Of a stretch of 5,778 bases of DNA, positions 1 through 5,773 are shown piece by piece (the first letter of the stretch is position 1; every line of letters starts with the position of its first letter). This DNA is from Actinomycetales bacterium (lineage in GTDB: Bacteria; Actinomycetota; Actinomycetes; Actinomycetales; Cellulomonadaceae). The stretch covers positions 1 through 5,778 of the forward strand of contig JAAYZM010000058.1 in the NCBI GenBank assembly GCA_012514835.1, read 5' to 3'. The translations under genes and the position numbers were made by a program. The notes beneath the pieces are model-generated. The model did not search any database, had not been told where the DNA came from, and was given only the letters and a program-made list of their open reading frames with translations.

Positions 1-114
1 ACGGGATACTTCTTGGAGCGCATGGGTCTCGGCTCGCTCGACGAGCTGCCCCCGCTCGCGCCCTATCTGCCCGACATCGACCTGGTCGACGTCGACGAGT
101 CCTCAGGAGAATGA
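1..114 (+). CDS. scpB: ScpB, segregation and condensation protein B (C-terminal end only)
   Basis: Frame 1 is open from the window edge to a TGA at 112-114 and gives 37 residues. They read TGYFLERMGLGSLDELPPLA followed by PYLPD and an acidic tail (DIDLVDVDESSGE). A phenylalanine-leucine-x-R-M-G-L stretch followed by SLDELPPLAPYLPD is characteristic of the C-terminus of actinobacterial ScpB. ScpB is a small dimeric winged-helix protein that binds the ScpA kleisin and, with SMC, forms the condensin-like complex that compacts and segregates the chromosome. The winged-helix domains lie upstream of the window. The rluB gene follows immediately, which matches the usual scpA-scpB-rluB order in this phylum. 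The call rests on the tail sequence plus context; the truncation is due to the window edge. Confidence 0.9.
   Translation, partial: TGYFLERMGLGSLDELPPLAPYLPDIDLVDVDESSGE
105..109 (+). promoter_or_regulatory. Ribosome binding site that decides the rluB start
   Basis: AGGAG lies at 105-109, inside the end of scpB. Two in-frame ATG codons follow, at 111 and 117. The first is only 1 base from the motif, too close for initiation. The second is 7 bases away, a normal spacing. I therefore place the rluB start at 117. Confidence 0.7.
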
Positions 115-116
115 CC

Positions 117-851
117 ATGCACGTGCCCGACGGCGTCCGCCTGCAGAAGGTGCTCGCTGGCGCCGGTCTCGGCTCTCGGCGCGCTTGCGAGGACCTCATC
201 GCGCGCGGGCGGGTCGAGGTCGACGGCCAGGTGGTGCGCGAGCTCGGCGTGCGCATCGACCCGAACCGCGCCGTCGTGCACGTGGACGGCCTGCGCGTCC
301 AGCTCGACTCGTCCCTCGTGACGCTCGCGCTGAACAAGCCCGTGGGTGTGGTCTCGACGATGCACGACCCCGAGGGGCGCCCTTCGCTCGACCAGTACGT
401 CGCGAACCGCACGGAGCGGCTGTTCCACGTGGGGCGGCTCGACGCGGAGTCCGAGGGCCTGCTGCTGCTCACGAACGACGGAGAGCTCGCGCACCGGCTC
501 GCCCACCCGCGCTACGAGGTGACCAAGACCTACCTGGTCGAGGTGGCCGGGCGCGTGAAGCCCGCGCACGGCAAGTCGCTGCTCGGCGGGGTGGAGCTCG
601 AGGACGGTCCGGCGCGCCTCGACGAGTACCGGATCGTGGACCAGACCCCGAACCAGGCGCTGGTCGAGGTGCAGCTGCACGAGGGCCGCAACCGGATCGT
701 GCGGCGCATGTTCGACGAGGTCGGTCTGCCCGTGACCCGGCTCGTGCGCACCCGGATCGGCCCGATCCGCCTGGGCGACCTGCGCCCGGGGCGCACGCGC
801 GTGCTCGGTCGCACGGAGCTCGGCACGCTCATGAAGGCCGTCGAGCTGTGA
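117..851 (+). CDS. rluB: RluB/RsuA-family 23S rRNA pseudouridine synthase
   Basis: This 244-residue protein isomerises a uridine to pseudouridine in rRNA; the RluB subgroup acts on 23S helix 80-89 near the peptidyl-transferase centre. Residues about 8-55 form an S4 RNA-binding domain (RLQKVLAGAGLGSRRACEDL, then GRVEVDGQVV). NKPVGVVS at 73-80 opens the catalytic domain. GRLDAESEGLLLLTNDG at 106-122 carries the catalytic aspartate, Asp109. EGRNRIVRRMF at 189-199 is the RsuA/RluB/RluE/RluF signature, which separates this group from RluA/C/D. The length suits RluB. The start at 117 is preferred over 111 because of AGGAG spacing. The gene follows scpB directly and its stop overlaps the tyrA GTG. 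Family membership is certain; the exact modified uridine is inferred from gene position and similarity. Confidence 0.93.
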   Translation: MHVPDGVRLQKVLAGAGLGSRRACEDLIARGRVEVDGQVVRELGVRIDPNRAVVHVDGLRVQLDSSLVTLALNKPVGVVSTMHDPEGRPSLDQYVANRTERLFHVGRLDAESEGLLLLTNDGELAHRLAHPRYEVTKTYLVEVAGRVKPAHGKSLLGGVELEDGPARLDEYRIVDQTPNQALVEVQLHEGRNRIVRRMFDEVGLPVTRLVRTRIGPIRLGDLRPGRTRVLGRTELGTLMKAVEL

Positions 852-1939
852 GCCCTGTCGCGACACGCGGCCCGGTGCGGATCGTCGGTACGGGCCTGCT
901 CGGCTCCTCCGTGGGCCTCGCGCTGCGCGCGCTCGGCGTCGACGTGATCCTCGCCGACCCCTCACGCACGGCCCTCGCGATCGCCCGGGACATGGGTGCG
1001 GGAAGGCTCCCGTCCGACGACGACGGTCCCGTGGCGCTCGTCGTCGTCGCCGCACCGCCCGACGTCGTCGCGGACGTCGTGGCGCACGAGCTGTCCGCGC
1101 ACCCCGGTGCGGTCGTGACGGATGTCGCGAGCGTCAAGACGTCCGTGCGGGATGCGCTCGCCGAGGCGGGCGCGGACCTCGAGCGGTACGTCGGTTCGCA
1201 CCCCATGGCGGGGCGCGAGCGTTCGGGTCCGACGGCGGCACGCGGGCAGCTCTTCGCGGCACGCCCGTGGGTCATCGTGGACTCGGGACGGTCGAGCGAC
1301 GAGGCCCTCCTCGCGGTGCGTTCCCTCGCCGTGGACCTCGGTGCGGTGCCCGTGACGATGGACGCCGAGGGGCACGACGGCGCCGTCGCGCTCGTCTCGC
1401 ACCTGCCGCAGGTCGCGGCGAGCCTCGTCGCGGCACGCCTCGCGGGTGCGCAGGACGAGGCGCTCGCCCTCGCGGGGCAGGGCCTGCGGGACACGACGCG
1501 CATCGCGGCGAGCGACGCGGCGCTGTGGGCGGGGATCCTCGCTGCGAACGCGGCCCCGGTGCGAGAGCTCCTCGTGGGTCTGCGCGAGGACCTGGACCGC
1601 GCGATCGACGCGCTGGACGCAGGCTCCGTCGCGGGCCTGGCACGCACGATCGAGGCCGGGAACCAGGGGGTGGGCCGCATCCCCGGCAAGCACGGCGGCG
1701 CCCCACGGGCGTTCGAGGTGGTCACCGTGCTCGTCCCCGACACTCCGGGCGAGCTCGCCCGGCTGCTCGTGGAGATCGGCGAGGCGGGCGTCAACGTCGA
1801 GGACCTCCTCCTCGAGCACTCTCCCGGTCAGCCCGTGGGCCTGGCCTCCATCTCCGTGCTGCCCGGTCGCACCGGGCAGCTCACCGACGTCCTTGCGGCC
1901 CGTGGTTGGCGTGTCGCGGGGGAGGAGCAGCATGCCTGA
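848..1939 (+). CDS. tyrA: Prephenate dehydrogenase with C-terminal ACT domain
   Basis: This 363-residue enzyme oxidatively decarboxylates prephenate to 4-hydroxyphenylpyruvate in tyrosine synthesis. The start is GTG at 848, in a GTGA overlap with the rluB stop; GAAGG at 833-837 is a plausible ribosome site. The reading frame stays open far upstream, but that part is a shadow of rluB. The Rossmann loop is GTGLLGSSVG at 14-23. Asp37 at the end of the second strand (VILADPS) suggests NAD+ rather than NADP+. Active-site motifs are TDVASVK at 91-97, SHPMAGRERSG at 117-127 with the likely catalytic His118, SHLPQ at 184-188, and TTRIAASD at 216-223 with a likely substrate-binding Arg218. Residues about 289-360 form an ACT domain (VTVLVPDTPGELARLL onward), which suggests feedback control by tyrosine. 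Arogenate could be an alternative substrate. Confidence 0.94.
   Translation: MSPVATRGPVRIVGTGLLGSSVGLALRALGVDVILADPSRTALAIARDMGAGRLPSDDDGPVALVVVAAPPDVVADVVAHELSAHPGAVVTDVASVKTSVRDALAEAGADLERYVGSHPMAGRERSGPTAARGQLFAARPWVIVDSGRSSDEALLAVRSLAVDLGAVPVTMDAEGHDGAVALVSHLPQVAASLVAARLAGAQDEALALAGQGLRDTTRIAASDAALWAGILAANAAPVRELLVGLREDLDRAIDALDAGSVAGLARTIEAGNQGVGRIPGKHGGAPRAFEVVTVLVPDTPGELARLLVEIGEAGVNVEDLLLEHSPGQPVGLASISVLPGRTGQLTDVLAARGWRVAGEEQHA
1921..1927 (+). promoter_or_regulatory. Strong ribosome binding site for cmk
   Basis: GGAGGAG at 1921-1927 lies inside the tyrA 3' end, 4 bases before the cmk ATG at 1932. It is a near-perfect anti-Shine-Dalgarno match. It selects 1932 as the start, although the frame is open for several hundred bases upstream. 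Confidence 0.8.
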
Positions 1940-2627
1940 GCTCGTCATCGCGATCGACGGCCCGTCCGGGTCCGGCAAGTCCACGGTCTCCAAGCGGGTC
2001 GCCTCCGCCCTCGGTCTCGCCTACCTCGACACCGGTGCGATCTACCGCGCCGCGACGTGGTGGTGCCTCGACCAGGGCGTCGACCTCGAGGACCCGGCCG
2101 CCGTGCTCGCGGCCGTGCGGGCCATGCCGCTCGAGATGGGCGTCGACCCCGCGGCCCCCGGCGTGCGTGTGGGTGGCACCGACGTCGCGGCGGCGATCCG
2201 CACCGAGGCGGTCACGGGCTCGGTGAGCAAGGTCTCCTCGAACCTCGACGTGCGTGCCGAGCTGCGCGAGCGCCAGCAGCGCGCGATCGCCGACGAAGGG
2301 CTCCCCGAGGCGTTCTCTGCCGGACGGGGCATCGTCGCGGAGGGGCGTGACATCACCACGGTGATCGCCCCGGACGCGCACGTGCGCGTGCTCCTCACGG
2401 CGTCCGAGGAGGCCCGGCTCGCGCGCCGGGCCGCGGAGGTCCACGGCACCGCCGACGCGGCGGCCGTCGAGGCGACGCGCCAGTTCGTGGTGCAGCGTGA
2501 CAAGGTCGACTCGGCGGTGACGAGCTTCCTCGAGGCGGCCGACGGCGTCGTGACGATCGACTCGTCCGAGCTCACGCTCGAGCAGGTGGTCCAGGCAGTG
2601 CTCGACCTCGCCGAGCGGCGGCGGTGA
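1932..2627 (+). CDS. cmk: Cytidylate (CMP/dCMP) kinase
   Basis: This 231-residue kinase transfers phosphate from ATP to CMP or dCMP, giving CDP or dCDP for nucleic-acid and phospholipid precursor pools. The P-loop is GPSGSGKST at 10-18. YLDTGAIYRA at 31-40 is the CMP-kinase NMP-binding signature, VSSN at 101-104 is conserved, and EGRDITTVIAPDAHVRVLLT at 137-156 contains the GRD nucleotide contact followed by a core strand. SEEARLARR at 158-166 leads the lid region. GGAGGAG just before the ATG at 1932 is a strong ribosome site, and the gene overlaps the tyrA end by 8 bases. Two positions differ from the textbook enterobacterial sequence: Thr142 where glycine is usual (EGRDIGTV), and Val196 three residues after the conserved Asp193, where E. 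coli Cmk has an arginine. These may be lineage-typical. The family call is secure. Confidence 0.95.
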   Translation: MPELVIAIDGPSGSGKSTVSKRVASALGLAYLDTGAIYRAATWWCLDQGVDLEDPAAVLAAVRAMPLEMGVDPAAPGVRVGGTDVAAAIRTEAVTGSVSKVSSNLDVRAELRERQQRAIADEGLPEAFSAGRGIVAEGRDITTVIAPDAHVRVLLTASEEARLARRAAEVHGTADAAAVEATRQFVVQRDKVDSAVTSFLEAADGVVTIDSSELTLEQVVQAVLDLAERRR

Positions 2628-3313
2628 CCGAGGTCCGTACCCCGCCGCGCTGGGCGCGCCGGGTAGGCGTCCTCCTCGCGCACGGGGTCTGGAACACCCG
2701 TGTGCACGGGGCGGAGCACGTCCCGGCGGACGGGCCCGTCGTCGTGGTCGCGAACCACACGGGCCTCATGGACGGTCCGGTGCTCGTCGGCGCCGTGCCG
2801 CGCGCGACCGCCGTGCTCGTGCGCCGTGGGATGTTCGTGGGGCCGCTCGGGTGGTTGCTGCGTGGCTCCGGTCAGATCCCGGTGGACGAGGCTGACGGCG
2901 GCCGCTCCGCTCTCGCCGCCGCACGCACCTCCCTCCGCGCGGGTGGGGTGGTCGCCGTGTTCCCCGAGGGCAGCCGGGGCAAGGGCGACGCCGCGGACGC
3001 CCGGGCGGGCGCGGCCTGGCTCGCGCTCAACGGTGGCGCCCTGGTGATCCCCGCTGCGGTGCTCGGGACGCGACGCACGGGGGAGTCCGTGCACCGGCCG
3101 CCCGGGTTGCGCCGGCGGCTGTGGATCGAGTTCGGGGCGCCCGTGCGTATCGAGCGCTCTGCGGGGGTGTCCGGGCGGGAGGCCCTCGTCGCAGCGAACG
3201 AGCAGATCAGGGTCGCGCTGGCCGCCGTCGTCGGCGATGCTGTGGCCCGTTCGGGCATCACGTTGCCCACGGATGATCCGTTGGCCGATCGACGGGGGAG
3301 AATAGCCCGATGA
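2624..3313 (+). CDS. PlsC-type 1-acyl-glycerol-3-phosphate acyltransferase family protein
   Basis: This 229-residue protein belongs to the LPLAT/PlsC acyltransferase superfamily. Members usually transfer an acyl group to the sn-2 position of lysophosphatidic acid to make phosphatidic acid at the membrane. Motif I is NHTGLMD at 44-50 (the H-x4-D catalytic pair, His45 and Asp50). Motif II resembles GSGQIPVDE at 81-89. Motif III is FPEGSRG at 113-119, where most relatives read FPEGTRS. Motif IV is VIPAAVLG at 141-148. There is no clear N-terminal signal or long membrane helix, so it may associate peripherally. The start is GTG at 2624, in a GTGA overlap with the cmk stop and with no good ribosome site, so translation probably depends on ribosomes ending cmk. 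An insertion of plsC between cmk and der recurs in actinobacteria. The acyl acceptor is not provable from sequence. Confidence 0.9.
   Translation: MTEVRTPPRWARRVGVLLAHGVWNTRVHGAEHVPADGPVVVVANHTGLMDGPVLVGAVPRATAVLVRRGMFVGPLGWLLRGSGQIPVDEADGGRSALAAARTSLRAGGVVAVFPEGSRGKGDAADARAGAAWLALNGGALVIPAAVLGTRRTGESVHRPPGLRRRLWIEFGAPVRIERSAGVSGREALVAANEQIRVALAAVVGDAVARSGITLPTDDPLADRRGRIAR
3294..3300 (+). promoter_or_regulatory. Ribosome binding site for der
   Basis: GGGGGAG at 3294-3300 lies inside the end of plsC, 9 bases before the der ATG at 3310. It supports the upstream der start, and with it the acidic N-terminal extension of the protein. Confidence 0.7.
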
Positions 3314-4800
3314 GCGAGAGCGAGTACGAGCCCGAGGGCCCCGAGATTCCCATCGAGGTGGTCGACGACGTCCCCCGCGCCGAGGCGCTGCGCGCCGGCC
3401 TGCGCGAGTACGAGCTCGACGACGAGGACCTGCACCTGCTGGGTGACGGAGACTTCGACGAAGACGACGAGCACCAGCGTGCCCCGCTGCCCGTGCTGGC
3501 CGTCGTCGGGCGCCCCAACGTCGGCAAGTCGACGCTCGTCAACCGCATCCTCGGGCGCCGCGAGGCCGTGGTCGAGGACACCCCCGGGGTGACGCGCGAC
3601 CGCGTGCACTACGAGGCCGAGTGGTCCGGGCGTGACTTCACCCTCGTGGACACGGGCGGCTGGGAGGTGGACGTCGCGGGGATCGACGCGCGCGTGGCCG
3701 AGCAGGCGGAGGTGGCGATCGCGCTCGCCGACGCCGTCCTGTTCGTGGTGGACGCGACCGTGGGCCCGACGGCGACGGACGAGCAGGTCGTGCGCCTGCT
3801 ACGGCGTTCGGGCAAGCCCGTGGTGCTCGCCGCGAACAAGGTGGACGGGCCCTCGGGCGAGGCCGACGCCGCGATGCTGTGGAGCCTCGGGCTCGGCGAG
3901 CCGTTCGCCATCTCCGCCCTGCATGGACGCGGCACGGGCGACCTGCTCGACGCGATCCTCGCGGCGCTCCCCGAGGAGTCTGCGTACGGTCAGGCCATCC
4001 CCGAGGGCGGGCCGCGACGCGTCGCGCTCGTGGGGCGGCCCAACGTCGGCAAGTCCTCGCTGCTGAACAAGCTCGCGGGCTCCCAGCGGGTCGTGGTCGA
4101 CGAGGTCGCCGGGACCACGCGCGACCCCGTGGACGAGCTCATCGTGCTCAAGGACCGCACGTGGTGGTTCGTCGACACGGCGGGCATCCGGCGCCGCGTG
4201 CACCAGACGTCCGGCGCGGACTTCTACGCCTCGCTGCGCACCCGTGCGGCGATCGAGCGGTCCGAGGTGGCCGTGGTGCTGATCGACGCCTCCGAGACGC
4301 TCACGGAGCAAGACACGCGCGTGATCTCGCAGGCCGTCGAGACGGGCCGCGCCCTCGTGATCGCCTACAACAAGTGGGACCTCATGGACGAGGACCGCCG
4401 TCCGTACCTCGAGCGGGAGATCGAGCGCGACCTCGTGCAGGTCCAGTGGGCGCCGCGCGTCAACATCTCCGCAAAGACGGGTTGGCACGCCGAGAAGCTC
4501 GTGCCCGCGCTCGACCTCGCGCTCGAGTCGTGGGAGAGGCGCATCTCGACGGGCAAGCTCAACTCCTTCCTGGGTGAGCTCGTCGCGGCGCACCCGCACC
4601 CCCTGCGCGGTGGCAAGCAGTCCCGCATCCTGTATGCGACCCAGGTGTCCTCGCGGCCGCCGCGCTTCGTGATCTTCGCGTCGGGCTTCATCGAGGCGGG
4701 CTACCGGCGATTCATCGAGCGTCGTCTGCGCGAGACCTTCGGTTTCGAGGGCACGCCCATCGAGCTGTCGGTGCGGGTGCGCGAGAAGCGCCGCCGGTAG
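3310..4800 (+). CDS. der: Der (EngA), ribosome-associated double GTPase
   Basis: This 496-residue protein has two tandem GTPase domains and a KH-like C-terminus, an architecture unique to Der. Der binds the 50S subunit and is needed for its late assembly. Domain 1 has GRPNVGKST at 67-75, PGVTRD at 92-97, DTGG at 114-117, NKVD at 176-179 and SAL at 202-204. Domain 2 has GRPNVGKSS at 242-250, GTTRD at 268-272, DTAG at 289-292, NKWD at 354-357 and SAK at 387-389. The KH-like domain covers about 405-496 and ends in the basic REKRRR. The ATG at 3310 overlaps the plsC stop (ATGA) and has GGGGGAG upstream. Residues 1-60 form a strongly acidic extension that E. coli Der lacks; similar extensions occur in actinobacteria. 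The linker between the G domains is short. Confidence 0.97.
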   Translation: MSESEYEPEGPEIPIEVVDDVPRAEALRAGLREYELDDEDLHLLGDGDFDEDDEHQRAPLPVLAVVGRPNVGKSTLVNRILGRREAVVEDTPGVTRDRVHYEAEWSGRDFTLVDTGGWEVDVAGIDARVAEQAEVAIALADAVLFVVDATVGPTATDEQVVRLLRRSGKPVVLAANKVDGPSGEADAAMLWSLGLGEPFAISALHGRGTGDLLDAILAALPEESAYGQAIPEGGPRRVALVGRPNVGKSSLLNKLAGSQRVVVDEVAGTTRDPVDELIVLKDRTWWFVDTAGIRRRVHQTSGADFYASLRTRAAIERSEVAVVLIDASETLTEQDTRVISQAVETGRALVIAYNKWDLMDEDRRPYLEREIERDLVQVQWAPRVNISAKTGWHAEKLVPALDLALESWERRISTGKLNSFLGELVAAHPHPLRGGKQSRILYATQVSSRPPRFVIFASGFIEAGYRRFIERRLRETFGFEGTPIELSVRVREKRRR

Positions 4801-4834
4801 CTCTCTCGGGGCCGGGGTCGTGCTCGACTTGGGG

Positions 4835-4840
4835 TAGCAT
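4835..4840 (+). promoter_or_regulatory. Possible -10 element for the tRNA-Pro gene
   Basis: TAGCAT at 4835-4840 fits the actinobacterial TANNNT -10 pattern and would start transcription about 15-18 bases upstream of the tRNA. No convincing TTGACA-like -35 sits 16-18 bases before it; that region is GC-rich. The tRNA may instead be read from the upstream operon, since no clear terminator lies after der. Confidence 0.3.
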
Positions 4841-4847
4841 TCTCGAC

Positions 4848-4861
4848 GGCCCCTCGGGGCC
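4848..4861 (+). repeat. Small GC hairpin in the tRNA leader
   Basis: GGCCC at 4848-4852 pairs with GGGCC at 4857-4861 around a 4-base loop. The same 8 bases, TCGGGGCC, occur at 4806-4813 and 4854-4861, so the GGCCCC at 4848-4853 could pair with either copy. This may be a leader structure of the pre-tRNA or a weak der terminator; no T-run follows. Confidence 0.4.
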
Positions 4862-4863
4862 AG

Positions 4864-4937
<74 letters not shown>

Positions 4938-4942
4938 CGCAC

Positions 4943-4975
4943 AAACCCTGGTGAGAGACCATCTCACCAGGGTTT
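4943..4975 (+). terminator. Terminator stem-loop after tRNA-Pro
   Basis: AAACCCTGGTGAGA at 4943-4956 is perfectly complementary to 4962-4975, giving a 14-bp stem with the 5-base loop GACCA. The stem ends in TTT and is followed by CGTCGTCT, not a long T-run, which is common for terminators in GC-rich actinobacteria. It begins 6 bases after the tRNA 3' end. It lies between convergent units, so it may also limit transcription coming from the minus-strand gene that ends at 5024, although the reverse direction lacks a T-rich tail. Confidence 0.8.
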
Positions 4976-5023
4976 CGTCGTCTCTAGGACGACCGCGGGG
5001 CGGGTTGCCAGCCGCCTGCGTCG

Positions 5024-5491
5024 TCAGTGGTCCCGACCGCCGGGAGGGCCGAGGATCAGCAGGACGACGTAGAGCGCGATGACGCTCCCGGCGATCAGTG
5101 CGCCGAGGACCCACGGACGGTTGAGGGACCAGCGCACGAGCCGGTCCAGCGGGCGCTTCTCGCGGGGATCCTCGCCCGCCTCGAGCCGCCAGGGGCCGTC
5201 GAGCCGCCCGGAGCGCTCGAGCCACTTCTCGACGGGGATCGTGGTATAGGGGACGACGGCGCTCACGACGGCGACGAGGGTAGGCCCGGGGCTCCATCGC
5301 TGGTTCACCGCGACCAGGATCGACGTGGCGCCGTACGCGAGGAACACGAAGCCGTGGATCGCCCCGCCGATCGTCACGGCGAGCGCCCAGTCCTGGGTGG
5401 CGCGCAGGATCAGTCCCCCGATGAGCAGGGTCCAGGAGACCGCCTCGGCGATCGCCAGCGCGCGGAACAGGGACTTCGGGGTGTGGAACAC
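5024..5491 (-). CDS. DUF3817-type small integral membrane protein
   Basis: This 155-residue protein of unknown function reads from a GTG at 5491 down to a TGA at 5026-5024. GAGGAG at 5501-5496 precedes the start by 4 bases, a slightly short but usable spacing. Four hydrophobic segments are visible: about 9-30, 37-62, 70-88 and 127-148. The features that suggest DUF3817 are an early helix with AEAVSW, GGAIHGFVFLAY at 42-53 (a histidine and glycines inside helix 2), and a third helix ending in a proline followed by a charged EKWLER at 88-93. A hydrophilic, charged stretch of about 88-125 separates the third and fourth segments. The gene is convergent to the tRNA and is probably transcribed alone. 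No catalytic motif is seen. DUF3817 members are often annotated only as membrane proteins. Confidence 0.82.
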   Translation of the reverse strand: MFHTPKSLFRALAIAEAVSWTLLIGGLILRATQDWALAVTIGGAIHGFVFLAYGATSILVAVNQRWSPGPTLVAVVSAVVPYTTIPVEKWLERSGRLDGPWRLEAGEDPREKRPLDRLVRWSLNRPWVLGALIAGSVIALYVVLLILGPPGGRDH

Positions 5492-5597
5492 GCTTCTCCT
5501 CGGGTGTGGCTCTGCTGTCGATCATCAGAACACATCGAACGGCCCCCCGAAGCCGCGCGAGGCTGGACCTGCGCGTGATCCGGCTCACGAGCACCTC
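5492..5597. other. Upstream region of the DUF3817 gene
   Basis: No credible gene is present. It should contain the promoter of the minus-strand membrane-protein gene, but I cannot identify a -35/-10 pair with confidence. A 5-bp inverted repeat, TCGAT (5518-5522) and ATCGA (5534-5538), spans 21 bases about 27 bases upstream of the GTG. It could be an operator, but arms this short can occur by chance. Confidence 0.4.
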
Positions 5598-5716
5598 GCA
5601 CTCGCAACCAGTGCGCGCCCGAGACTCTTGCGCGCCCGAGACCTTGGTGCGCCCGAGACCTTGGTGCGCCCGAGACCTTGGTGCGCCCGAGACCTTGGTG
5701 CGCCCGAGATCAGTGC
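5598..5716. repeat. 17-bp tandem repeat array
   Basis: The unit is GCGCCCGAGACCTTGGT with an exact 17-base period. Units starting at 5632, 5649, 5666 and 5683 are identical. Units starting at 5615 and 5700 keep the first ten bases, GCGCCCGAGA, but have changed tails (CTCTTGC and TCAGTGC). A unit at 5598 is more decayed; its last eight bases, ACCAGTGC, closely resemble the tail of the 5700 unit, ATCAGTGC. The period is not a multiple of three, so the array shifts frame every unit and is unlikely to code. Identical interior copies with diverged edges are typical of an array that grows and shrinks by slippage. Confidence 0.93.
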
Positions 5717-5725
5717 GCGACGACC

Positions 5726-5748
5726 CGGCGTCGGCCCTCCCGACGCCG
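5726..5748. repeat. Inverted repeat just beyond the tandem array
   Basis: CGGCGTCGG at 5726-5734 pairs with CCGACGCCG at 5740-5748 around the loop CCCTC, a perfect 9-bp stem. A second stem, TCCCGAC (5738-5744) with GTCGGGA (5754-5760), shares bases with it, so only one can form at a time. No T-run follows on either strand. It could belong to the leader or terminator of a gene beyond the window. Confidence 0.5.
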
Positions 5749-5763
5749 TGACCGTCGGGACTC

Positions 5764-5773
5764 CCACCGGTGG
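5764..5773. repeat. 10-bp palindrome at the window edge
   Basis: CCACCGGTGG is its own reverse complement. It might be half of a regulatory site for a gene outside the window; its function is unknown. Confidence 0.35.

Noticed and set aside
185..847. Upstream extension of the tyrA frame
   Set aside because: The translation before 848 is arginine/alanine-rich and overlaps the whole of rluB; homology to prephenate dehydrogenase begins just after the GTG at 848.
63..1055. Long open frame on the minus strand opposite rluB and tyrA
   Set aside because: Its product is Arg/His-rich and low-complexity, and it lies opposite two well-supported genes; GC-rich codon bias creates such antisense frames.
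1037..1081. GTC/GTCG-rich run in tyrA as a microsatellite
   Set aside because: It encodes the valine/alanine strand and helix of the Rossmann fold (VALVVVAAPPDVVADVV) and is explained by codon bias.
1446..1931. Upstream extension of the cmk frame
   Set aside because: It overlaps tyrA, shows no kinase similarity, and the strong ribosome site and P-loop place the start at 1932.
5027..5578. 183-residue plus-strand frame opposite the DUF3817 gene
   Set aside because: It is antisense to a gene with clear membrane helices and a ribosome site; the product is a low-complexity Asp/Glu/Arg/Pro shadow.
5598..5716. CRISPR array
   Set aside because: The repeats are directly abutting 17-mers with no unique spacers, and no cas gene is nearby.
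5506..5767. Short frames on both strands through the 17-bp repeats
   Set aside because: They stay open only because the repeat unit lacks stops; the period shifts frame each unit, there is no ribosome site, and no domain is seen.
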